A stretch of 6,827 nt of DNA from Caryophanales bacterium UBA1624. Lineage in GTDB: Bacteria; Bacillota_I; Bacilli_A; RFN20; CAG-826. A model generated the notes under the pieces. It worked only from the letters and a program-made list of their open reading frames with translations, was not told where the DNA came from and did not search any database. The first letter of the stretch is position 1. Each line of letters begins with the position of its first letter. Shown in pieces: positions 1 to 5,520 of this stretch. Both the position numbers and the translations under genes were made by a program. The stretch covers positions 1 through 6,827 of the forward strand of contig DCMK01000023.1 of NCBI GenBank assembly GCA_002321395.1. The letters run 5' to 3'.

Positions 1-3
1 CCC

Positions 4-831
4 ATGCAGAACCCCCCCGCCCCAAGGAAAGGCATCGCCTTGTTCAAATGGATCCGGCTCGTCTTCACCGCCGGGATCGAAATCGTGTTCTCTTATTTCG
101 CCTGGATGCTCCGTTACAGCGCCCACCCGGAGAAATATCCCCTGGAGGAACGCTACGCCAAAGTCCATGGCTTGGCCCTTTCCCTGTCCAAAAAGCTGAG
201 GATGAACCTGGATGAGAACTTCTCTTCCTCCGTCGCTTCCCTCCGAAGAAGCACCCTCATCGTCTCCAATCACCTTTCCATCATGGACATCGTCGCTTTG
301 CTCGCCCTCTCTCAAAGGCCGATCACCTTCATCGGCAAGAAGGAAGTCGAGCGCACCCCCTTCGTCGGCCGGTGCGTGAAGGCGATCGGCGGTTTCTTCT
401 TGGACCGGGAAGACCCCAAGCAAGCCGTCCGCCTTTTCATGAGGATCGGCAAGGCGATGAAGCAATCCCCGACCTTGGTGGTCGTCTATCCGGAAGGCAC
501 CCGCCTCAAAGACCCCTTCCAAGAAGTCGGCGAGTTCCACGCGGGCACGTTCAAATTGCTGGAGTGGGGGGACGCCGATCTATTGCCCCTTTCCTGCTTC
601 GGCACCTTCCGCCCCTTGTCGAAGGCTGAGCATGAGCGTTCCTTCCCCGTTGAGATCAAAGCCTTGCCTTTGAAGAGGAAAGAGGAGTTCGACGGGATGT
701 CGACCGTCGAGATCGCCTCCTTCGCCCGAAAGGAAATCGCCTCCCAAGTGGAGGAGTTCAAACGTTACGACATCGCCTATTACGAGCAGAAGAAAAACCG
801 CGTCAAAGCGGGGAAATGGTGGAGAAAATGA
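4..831 (+). CDS. plsC: 1-acyl-sn-glycerol-3-phosphate acyltransferase (PlsC/LPLAT family)
   Basis: The 275-residue product belongs to the lysophospholipid acyltransferase family, which acylates lysophosphatidic acid to phosphatidic acid at the inner face of the membrane. All the classic blocks are visible in order: NHLSIMD at residues 89-95 (the catalytic His-Asp pair of the NHx4D motif), a GKK followed by FLDRED at 111-137, YPEGTR at 162-167 (acceptor phosphate binding) and a hydrophobic LLPLSCFG at 193-200. A hydrophobic segment at about 12-36 is a probable membrane anchor. The C-terminal tail is Lys/Arg-rich. Length is normal for the family. Only three bases precede the ATG, so neither a ribosome binding site nor an upstream in-frame start can be judged, and the true start could lie outside the window. 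The stop overlaps the next start, so the two genes are likely co-transcribed. The family is secure; the exact acyl acceptor is inferred. Confidence 0.9.
   Translation: MQNPPAPRKGIALFKWIRLVFTAGIEIVFSYFAWMLRYSAHPEKYPLEERYAKVHGLALSLSKKLRMNLDENFSSSVASLRRSTLIVSNHLSIMDIVALLALSQRPITFIGKKEVERTPFVGRCVKAIGGFFLDREDPKQAVRLFMRIGKAMKQSPTLVVVYPEGTRLKDPFQEVGEFHAGTFKLLEWGDADLLPLSCFGTFRPLSKAEHERSFPVEIKALPLKRKEEFDGMSTVEIASFARKEIASQVEEFKRYDIAYYEQKKNRVKAGKWWRK
818..824 (+). promoter_or_regulatory. Probable ribosome binding site deciding the start of the small membrane protein
   Basis: GGTGGAG lies inside the last codons of the acyltransferase gene and ends three bases before the ATG at 828. That spacing is short, but the ATG forms an ATGA overlap with the acyltransferase stop (829-831), the usual geometry of translational coupling. 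The in-frame ATG at 816 is an alternative start, with GCGGGG just upstream, and would add four residues (MVEK). Confidence 0.4.
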
Positions 832-1235
832 GTTTCGATCGTGGAAACGAAGAATTGAAGAAGGCGGAGAAGGACCCCAAAAAGAGCCTGCTCCGAACCT
901 TGGGCAGCGCCCTCATCATTGCCAGCCTCATCAGCGTATTGGGGACTTTTTACTCGCTGCATTCGCGGGGATCCAGCGTTTTGATGTACGTTTGGTTTTT
1001 GGCTTGCTATGGGGTTTACGCCTGCCTCGGGGTTGCTTTGGGGAGCGTTTGCCTCTTCGCCTCCCCGAAGCCCCTATGGCCCATCTTCGGGGTCGTGCTC
1101 GGGGGTATCCTTTTTGGGGGAGGCATCGTCAACGGGATCTTCCTCTCCTCTTGGCCGATCGCCATCTCGATTTCGGTCATCGGCGCCTGCGTCGGCGCGA
1201 TCGCTTTGCTCAGCTTCCTTCAGATGAAGGAGTGA
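828..1235 (+). CDS. Small integral membrane protein of unknown function, four predicted helices
   Basis: I do not recognise this 135-residue protein. It opens with a charged, Lys-rich cytoplasmic-looking stretch (residues 1-20). Four hydrophobic segments follow at roughly 21-43, 50-78, 83-107 and 108-130, then a very short charged tail (QMKE). The third segment is rich in glycine (GVVLGGILFGGGI), which suggests tight helix packing. Three cysteines sit at 60, 66 and 75, within or near the second segment, and one at 121. No catalytic or binding motif is evident. The start at 828 is chosen for its ATGA overlap with the preceding acyltransferase stop; 816 is possible. Coupling to the acyltransferase hints at a membrane-related role, but this is inference only. 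The stop abuts that of the convergent methyltransferase gene. Confidence 0.75.
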   Translation: MSFDRGNEELKKAEKDPKKSLLRTLGSALIIASLISVLGTFYSLHSRGSSVLMYVWFLACYGVYACLGVALGSVCLFASPKPLWPIFGVVLGGILFGGGIVNGIFLSSWPIAISISVIGACVGAIALLSFLQMKE

Positions 1236-1289
1236 TCAGAGGGCTTTGTAGTTCCTCCGGAGCCCTTTGGGGTAATGGTTTTTCATTTT
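1236..1289 (+). terminator. Possible terminator hairpin embedded in the 3' end of the convergent gene
   Basis: Immediately after the membrane protein stop, bases 1236-1245 can pair with 1261-1270 to give a ten-pair stem. The core is AGGGCT with AGCCCT, and two of the ten pairs are G-T wobbles. The loop is 15 bases. A T-rich stretch (TTTTTCATTTT, 1279-1289) begins eight bases after the stem, further than is ideal. The structure would serve the acyltransferase/membrane-protein transcript although it lies in the C-terminal codons of the minus-strand gene. A smaller inverted repeat, CCTTC-AGAT-GAAGG at 1217-1230, lies just upstream. No T-tract follows on the minus strand, so I see no terminator for the methyltransferase. 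Coding constraint could produce such pairing by chance. Confidence 0.3.
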
Positions 1290-2522
1290 CCCCTGGACCA
1301 TTTTGAACCAGCCGATGCCCAAGCCTTGGTAAGCGGCCAAGTAATAGCCCTCGCCCAAAGGGAGGGGGAAGGTCTCCCCGCGGCAGAAGGAAGCGGCCTG
1401 CTCTTTGCTCAATTCGACTTGGTAGTCCTCCCCAAGGTAATGGGCCAAGGACTGGCTCGGCTCCGAATAGGGGAAGTCGCTGACCAAAAGCCCGTTCCGG
1501 AGCAGGCGGATGCCTTTGGTGGGGAAAGCCATCGGAAGGCAGCTGAGGGAGCCAGGGTTCTCTATTTGGTGGAGGGAAGACAATCCGAAGAAGTCGAAGA
1601 AAGAAGAATGCTCCTTGCTTTTTTCTTTTGCCTCAGGCTCTAGGGGCGAGCTCCCCCCTTTCCTTAGAAGGCAGAGGAACTGCCCCTCCCCAGGGAAGAA
1701 GCAGGGAAGGAGATAAACCGCTTCCTTCAACGAAGAAGGATGGTAAAAGCCTTCCTCCTCCGGGATTGCGGCGGGCTTCATATCCGGGTGGCGGGAGAGG
1801 AAATCCAAGATCATCCCCTCGTTCTCTTGGAAAGAGAGCGAGCAGGTCGAATAGACCATCCTTCCGCCTTTCTTCAGCATCGCGTAGCAAGATTCCAAAA
1901 GGGATCGTTGGATGCAGGCGCAGCGGCGGACCTTCTGTTCGCTCCATTCCCTTTCCGCCTGGGCGTTCTTCCGGAACATGAAGGAGCCGGAGCAGGGGGC
2001 GTCCAGCAGGATCCCATCGAAGGTTTCCAGGAAGCGGGAATAAGCCTCGGAGAAGTCCTGATTGGCGACGATGACGTTCCCCAAGCCCATCCTTTCGATG
2101 TTGGAGGAGAGGTCTTTGGCGCGGGCGGGGCTGATGTCGTTGCTGAGCAAAACCCCGCCTCCTTCCATCAAAAGGGAAGCGAGGATGCTCTTCCCGCCTG
2201 GGGCGGCGCATAGATCCAGGATCCGTTCCCCTTTTTTGGGATTCAGGGCGAAGGGAGGCACCATCGCGGAGGCGTCTTGGATGGAATAGACCCCGAAATC
2301 ATAAAGGCAGCTCTTCCCGAATTCGTAATCCTCAGGCTCATAGAGGTAGGCGTGGGGGATGAAAGGGTGGGGGGTGAGCTTAGGGAAGCGGGACAAAAAG
2401 ACTTCCTCTGGCATTTTCTTGGCGTTGAGGTAGAGCGCGTGGGTCCTTTCCTTGGAAAAGGAAGCGAAGAGCTTTGAGGACACTTCGGGCGGGAAATGGT
2501 TCAAGGAAGAGCGGAAATCCAT
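1236..2522 (-). CDS. rsmF: RsmF/RsmB-type 16S rRNA (cytosine-C5) methyltransferase
   Basis: The 428-residue protein is a NOL1/NOP2/Sun-family RNA m5C methyltransferase using S-adenosylmethionine. Visible landmarks are the SAM-binding DLCAAPGGKS at residues 103-112, SNDI at 127-130, DAPCSGS at 174-180 carrying the conserved motif IV cysteine (C177), and YSTCS at 224-228 carrying the catalytic motif VI cysteine (C227). An N-terminal region of about 90 residues matches the usual RNA-recognition part. A C-terminal extension of about 130 residues ends with a KNHYPKGLRR segment at 414-423, which is typical of RsmF-type proteins with a PUA-like tail and favours RsmF over RsmB. The target would be a 16S rRNA cytosine; the exact position is not readable from sequence. 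No Shine-Dalgarno sequence precedes the ATG, and the next methionine is residue 37, inside the conserved N-terminal part, so the start stands. The gene is divergent from the phosphorylase operon and converges on the membrane protein gene with zero spacing. Confidence 0.9.
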   Translation of the reverse strand: MDFRSSLNHFPPEVSSKLFASFSKERTHALYLNAKKMPEEVFLSRFPKLTPHPFIPHAYLYEPEDYEFGKSCLYDFGVYSIQDASAMVPPFALNPKKGERILDLCAAPGGKSILASLLMEGGGVLLSNDISPARAKDLSSNIERMGLGNVIVANQDFSEAYSRFLETFDGILLDAPCSGSFMFRKNAQAEREWSEQKVRRCACIQRSLLESCYAMLKKGGRMVYSTCSLSFQENEGMILDFLSRHPDMKPAAIPEEEGFYHPSSLKEAVYLLPCFFPGEGQFLCLLRKGGSSPLEPEAKEKSKEHSSFFDFFGLSSLHQIENPGSLSCLPMAFPTKGIRLLRNGLLVSDFPYSEPSQSLAHYLGEDYQVELSKEQAASFCRGETFPLPLGEGYYLAAYQGLGIGWFKMVQGKMKNHYPKGLRRNYKAL

Positions 2523-2528
2523 GGCAAT

Positions 2529-2534
2529 AGTCTA
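2529..2534 (-). promoter_or_regulatory. Candidate -10 element placed for a leaderless methyltransferase mRNA
   Basis: On the minus strand TAGACT fits the TAnnnT core of a -10 hexamer and is followed by exactly six bases (ATTGCC) before the ATG at 2522. Transcription starting seven bases downstream of the hexamer would begin at the A of the start codon. No clear -35 match to TTGACA exists at 16-18 bases upstream, and no Shine-Dalgarno sequence lies in between. The call rests on position, on absence of a ribosome binding site and on its similarity to the element at 5509-5514. Confidence 0.35.
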
Positions 2535-2552
2535 ATCCAAACCGGGCTTCCA

Positions 2553-2581
2553 TTGTTCCTTTTTGAAGAGGGGTTTATCAT
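2553..2581 (+). promoter_or_regulatory. Candidate promoter of the phosphorylase-dtd-mnmA operon
   Basis: TTGTTC (2553-2558, three of six matches to TTGACA) is separated by 17 bases from TATCAT (2576-2581, five of six matches to TATAAT). The start of transcription would fall near 2588, two to four bases before the ATG at 2591, leaving essentially no leader. It sits in the 68-base divergent region, so it overlaps the upstream region of the methyltransferase gene. It excludes the mini-ORF arrangement described at 2568-2594, because its transcript would begin after that ribosome binding site. Confidence 0.45.
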
Positions 2582-2594
2582 GAAAGCATTATGA
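2568..2594 (+). promoter_or_regulatory. Four-codon mini-ORF (MKAL) with ribosome binding site, overlapping the phosphorylase start
   Basis: GAGGGG (2568-2573) is followed six bases later by ATG at 2580, which opens ATG-AAA-GCA-TTA-TGA ending at 2594. Its TGA overlaps the phosphorylase ATG at 2591 as ATGA. The ribosome binding site is too far (17 bases) from 2591 to serve that start directly, but ribosomes finishing the mini-ORF could reinitiate there. This needs a promoter upstream of about 2565, which I do not see clearly. Chance is a real alternative. Confidence 0.2.
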
Positions 2595-3892
2595 GAATGG
2601 TTGACATCATCGAAAAGAAAAGGGACGGCCACCCCCTTTCCCAAGAGGAGATTTCCTTCTTCGTCAAAGGCTACACGAACGGGAGCATCCCCGATTATCA
2701 GGCTTCCGCGTTGGCGATGGCGATCCTTTTCCGAGGCATGGATGGGAACGAGACCGCCTGCCTCACCGATTCGATGATGCATTCGGGGGAAACCATCGAC
2801 CTTTCCTCGATTTCCGGGGTGAAAGTCGACAAACATTCCACCGGTGGGGTCGGGGACAAAACCTCCCTCGTTTTGGGGCCGCTTGTCGCCGCATGCGGGG
2901 CAAAGCTAGCCAAAATGAGCGGCAGGGGGCTTGGCCATACGGGCGGGACCCTCGACAAAATGGAATCCGTCCCCGGGACCTCGGTTTCCCTGACCGAGGA
3001 GCAATTCATCCGCCAGGTGAACGAAATCGGCATCGCCATCGCCGGGCAAACCGCCTCCATCGATCCGGCCGACAAAAAGCTTTATGCCCTCCGCGACGTC
3101 ACCGGGACCGTGGAATCGATCCCCCTGATCGCCTCTTCCATCATGAGCAAGAAGCTGGCCTCTGGGGCGGATACGATCCTCCTCGACGTCAAATTCGGCT
3201 CGGGGGCTTTCATGAAAACCCCGGAGCAAGCCCGGATTTTGGCCAAAACCATGGTCGGGATCGGAGATTCCCTCCATCGCGATACGCGCGCGATCCTCAC
3301 CGACATGGATGAGCCGCTTGGCTTGGCCGTCGGCAACGCCCTTGAAGTCAAAGAAGCCATCGCCACCTTGGAGGGCCATGGGCCCAAAGACCTCGTCGAC
3401 CTCGTCGTGGGGGCCGGGGGCATCATGCTGGAGCAGGCCCGATTGGCCAAAACGCCCCAAGAAGGAAGGAAGATGATCGAAAAGGCCATCGCAAGCGGAG
3501 CGGGTCTAAGGAAGCTCAAGCAGCTTTTCTTGGCCCAAGGCGGGGACGTTTCCTATTTGGACCATCCGGAGAAATTCCCCTTGGCTTCCCGCCGGATCGA
3601 GATCAAGGCCGATCGAAGCGGCTTCGTCCACCATATCGACTCCCTCTGCATCGGCGTATCCAGCATGCAGCTAGGCGGAGGAAGGGAGAAGCTCGGCGAC
3701 GTCATCGACATGTCCGCGGGCATAATCCTATCCAAGAAAGTGGGGGACCGCGTCGAGAAAGGGGAGGTCCTCGCCACCTGCCACAGCAATAAGCCGGGCT
3801 TAGAAGAAACCTTCGCCCAAGTCCAAAAAGCCTTCCTCATCCAGCCGGAGCAGACTCCGCTCCGCCCGATCATCTTCGATTACATCCATTGA
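2591..3892 (+). CDS. pdp: Pyrimidine-nucleoside phosphorylase (thymidine phosphorylase family)
   Basis: The 433-residue enzyme carries out phosphorolysis of uridine, thymidine and deoxyuridine to the free base and (deoxy)ribose-1-phosphate, in cytosolic pyrimidine salvage. It aligns from memory with Bacillus PyNP along its whole length without offset. KHSTGGVGDK at 81-90 is the phosphate-binding loop. SGRGLGHTGGT at 110-120 followed by DKME is the family signature. LRDVTGTVESIPLIASSIMSKK at 167-188 is seen in two parts: R168, then S183 and K187. K81, S83, K108, R168, S183 and K187 all fall at their known active-site numbers. The C-terminal part has the usual lobe with GVSSMQLGGGR (355-365) and KKVGDRVEKGE (382-392). 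The ATG at 2591 gives the family's typical MRMVDII start; 2597 is a possible second start. No ribosome binding site is correctly spaced. It heads an operon with dtd three bases downstream. Confidence 0.95.
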   Translation: MRMVDIIEKKRDGHPLSQEEISFFVKGYTNGSIPDYQASALAMAILFRGMDGNETACLTDSMMHSGETIDLSSISGVKVDKHSTGGVGDKTSLVLGPLVAACGAKLAKMSGRGLGHTGGTLDKMESVPGTSVSLTEEQFIRQVNEIGIAIAGQTASIDPADKKLYALRDVTGTVESIPLIASSIMSKKLASGADTILLDVKFGSGAFMKTPEQARILAKTMVGIGDSLHRDTRAILTDMDEPLGLAVGNALEVKEAIATLEGHGPKDLVDLVVGAGGIMLEQARLAKTPQEGRKMIEKAIASGAGLRKLKQLFLAQGGDVSYLDHPEKFPLASRRIEIKADRSGFVHHIDSLCIGVSSMQLGGGREKLGDVIDMSAGIILSKKVGDRVEKGEVLATCHSNKPGLEETFAQVQKAFLIQPEQTPLRPIIFDYIH

Positions 3893-3895
3893 TTT

Positions 3896-4348
3896 ATGCG
3901 CGCATTGATACAAGAAGTTTCCTCCAGCTCCGTCTCGATCTCCGGGAAGGAGGTCGCCCGCATCGGCCGGGGCGAATTGATTTTGGTCGGCTTCACCCAA
4001 GGGGATGACCTTTCGACGTTGCAAAAGATGGCTAAGAAAATAGCGAAGGCGAGGATTTTCCCCGATGAAAACGGGAAAACAAACCTTTCTTTGTCCGCGA
4101 TCGGAGGCGAAATCCTTTTGGTCAGCCAATTCACGCTTTATGGCAGTTTGAAAGAAGGAAACCGTCCTAGCTTCCAGCAGGCCCTCGCCCCGGATGAGGC
4201 CCGCGCCCTCTATGAGCGGTTCGTCGAGCTGATGAAGCAGGAATTCCCCGCCCTCCAAACCGGCGTTTTCCAGGCCGACATGCGGGTGAGCTTGACCAAT
4301 GAGGGGCCGTTCACTTTGCTGCTCGATTCCAAGGAGCTGTTCGAATGA
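3896..4348 (+). CDS. dtd: D-aminoacyl-tRNA deacylase
   Basis: The 150-residue protein hydrolyses D-aminoacyl-tRNA (and glycine mischarged on tRNA-Ala in known homologues), recycling tRNA and keeping D-amino acids out of proteins. It is full length for the DTD1 family. It begins with the typical MRALIQEVSSSSV strand and carries the SQFTLYG block at 77-83 with the substrate-binding SQxxL. The cross-subunit Gly-cisPro motif is seen as NEGPFT at 135-140 (G137, P138); phenylalanine replaces the usual valine at 139, a mild variation. The enzyme is expected to be a homodimer. The ATG lies three bases after the phosphorylase stop and has no visible ribosome binding site, so it probably depends on translational coupling. 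Its stop overlaps the mnmA start. Confidence 0.95.
   Translation: MRALIQEVSSSSVSISGKEVARIGRGELILVGFTQGDDLSTLQKMAKKIAKARIFPDENGKTNLSLSAIGGEILLVSQFTLYGSLKEGNRPSFQQALAPDEARALYERFVELMKQEFPALQTGVFQADMRVSLTNEGPFTLLLDSKELFE
4331..4336 (+). promoter_or_regulatory. Ribosome binding site of mnmA
   Basis: AAGGAG lies within the last codons of dtd, eight bases before the ATG at 4345. It is the clearest Shine-Dalgarno sequence in the window. It supports the start that overlaps the dtd stop as ATGA, and it shows that this organism uses canonical ribosome binding within operons. Confidence 0.8.
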
Positions 4349-5472
4349 AGGTCATGATCGGATTAAGCGGCGGGGTGGACTCCGCCGTCGCGGCGTATCG
4401 ATTGAAGGAACAGGGCTATGAAGTCGTTGGGGGCTTCATGCGCAACTGGGACGCCTTGGCCAACAACGACTACCTCGGCAACCCCACCATCAACGCCCCC
4501 CAATGCCCGCAGGAAAAGGATTATCAGGACGCCAAAGCGGTGGCTGAGAAGCTTGGGATCCCTTTGCTCCGGGCCGACTTCGTCAAGGAGTATTGGGATT
4601 CGGTCTTCACCTATTTCCTGAACGAATACAAAAAAGGGCGGACCCCGAACCCGGACGTTTTCTGCAACAAATACATCAAGTTCGACTCCTTCTGGAAATT
4701 CGCCCAAAGCCAAGGATGCGAGAAAATCGCCATGGGCCATTACGCGAGAAAAGGCGAATTCGAAGGAGAAGAATATCTATTCAAAGCCTTCGACAAGAAC
4801 AAAGACCAATCCTATTTCCTTTCCCAGATCGACGAAGAGCAAATCGCAAGCTGCCTTTTCCCTTTGGGGGAGATCAGCAAAGTCCAGGTCCGGGAAATCG
4901 CCCATTCCTTGGATCTGGCCTCCGTCATGGACAAAAAAGACTCCACGGGGGTCTGCTTCATCGGCGAGAGGAATTTCCGCGAGTTCCTCTCCAATTACCT
5001 CCCCGCGAAGAAAGGGAAGATCGTCGAAGGCAAGTCCGGCCGGGTGGTGGGGGAGCACAAAGGCGTCCTCTATTACACGATCGGCCAGCATAAGGGCCTT
5101 GGCATCGGCGGGATCGCCGGGGAGGAGGAAGGCGCGTTCTTCGTGTACCGAAAAGACGCGAAGAACAATATCCTCTACGTCGCTAAGGAGAAGGACGAGA
5201 TCCTCCTCCAATCCACCTCTTGCGTGGTCGACGGCGTCAATTGGATCGGGGATAAGCCCGAGGGCAGGATCGAAGTGGGGGTCAAATTCCGTTACCGCCA
5301 GCCCGACCAATTCGCCACCCTTGCCTTCCAGGGGGAAAAGGTCGTTTTGGAATACCCCCAAGGGGTCAAAGCCGTGACCCCTGGGCAGATCGCCGTGTCC
5401 TACTTGGGCGAAAGGATGCTCGGCGGAGGCATCATCGATGAGGTTTACCGAGGAGAGGAAAGAATCGATTGA
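4345..5472 (+). CDS. mnmA: tRNA-specific 2-thiouridylase MnmA
   Basis: The 375-residue enzyme adenylates and thiolates uridine-34 of tRNA-Lys, -Glu and -Gln, drawing persulfide sulfur from a cysteine desulfurase relay. The N-terminal PP-loop ATP site is SGGVDS at 8-13. The catalytic cysteines are C107 in NPDVFCNKYIKF (102-113) and C204 in STGVCFIG (200-207). A conserved YYTIGQHKGLGIGG follows at 243-256, and the C-terminal beta-barrel tRNA-binding region includes KFRYRQPD at 314-321. Length is normal. Residues of about 37-58 form a longer insert after MRNWD than in Gram-negative enzymes, a trait I associate with Mollicutes and Erysipelotrichia. It is last in the operon behind dtd, so both genes act on tRNA fidelity, and it is followed closely by an intrinsic terminator. 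Confidence 0.96.
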   Translation: MKVMIGLSGGVDSAVAAYRLKEQGYEVVGGFMRNWDALANNDYLGNPTINAPQCPQEKDYQDAKAVAEKLGIPLLRADFVKEYWDSVFTYFLNEYKKGRTPNPDVFCNKYIKFDSFWKFAQSQGCEKIAMGHYARKGEFEGEEYLFKAFDKNKDQSYFLSQIDEEQIASCLFPLGEISKVQVREIAHSLDLASVMDKKDSTGVCFIGERNFREFLSNYLPAKKGKIVEGKSGRVVGEHKGVLYYTIGQHKGLGIGGIAGEEEGAFFVYRKDAKNNILYVAKEKDEILLQSTSCVVDGVNWIGDKPEGRIEVGVKFRYRQPDQFATLAFQGEKVVLEYPQGVKAVTPGQIAVSYLGERMLGGGIIDEVYRGEERID

Positions 5473-5480
5473 TCGTCATC

Positions 5481-5510
5481 GCCCCTCCCAAAAGCAGGGG
5501 CTTTCTTTTA
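5481..5510 (+). terminator. Intrinsic terminator of the phosphorylase-dtd-mnmA operon
   Basis: GCCCCT (5481-5486) pairs with AGGGGC (5496-5501) around a nine-base loop, and TTTCTTTT follows directly at 5502-5509. The stem is short but almost all G-C. It begins eight bases after the mnmA stop, the expected place. The T-tract runs into the candidate -10 hexamer of the next gene. Confidence 0.75.
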
Positions 5511-5514
5511 GAAT
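5509..5514 (+). promoter_or_regulatory. Candidate -10 element placed for a leaderless hydrolase mRNA
   Basis: TAGAAT matches TATAAT at five of six positions and stands exactly six bases (TCACCT) before the ATG at 5521, so the predicted transcription start is the A of the start codon. No -35 match is obvious: the region 16-18 bases upstream is the terminator loop and part of its stem. No Shine-Dalgarno sequence lies near the ATG; the closest G-run is the terminator stem about 20 bases away. Confidence 0.45.
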
Positions 5515-5520
5515 TCACCT

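Noticed and set aside
1233..1238. TGATCA palindrome as a regulatory or restriction-type site
   Set aside because: It is fully explained by two abutting TGA stop codons on opposite strands.
1633..2211. Long minus-strand open frame of 192 codons within the methyltransferase gene
   Set aside because: It is a frame shadow: Arg/Pro/Gly-rich low-complexity translation, no family motif, and fully inside a gene with all catalytic motifs in another frame.
2906..3460. Minus-strand open frame opposite the phosphorylase gene
   Set aside because: Antisense shadow of a strongly conserved gene; the translation has no recognisable domain and no ribosome binding site.
4777..5361. Minus-strand open frame of 194 codons opposite mnmA
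   Set aside because: Antisense shadow: Asp/Leu-rich translation mirroring mnmA codons, no independent start signal.
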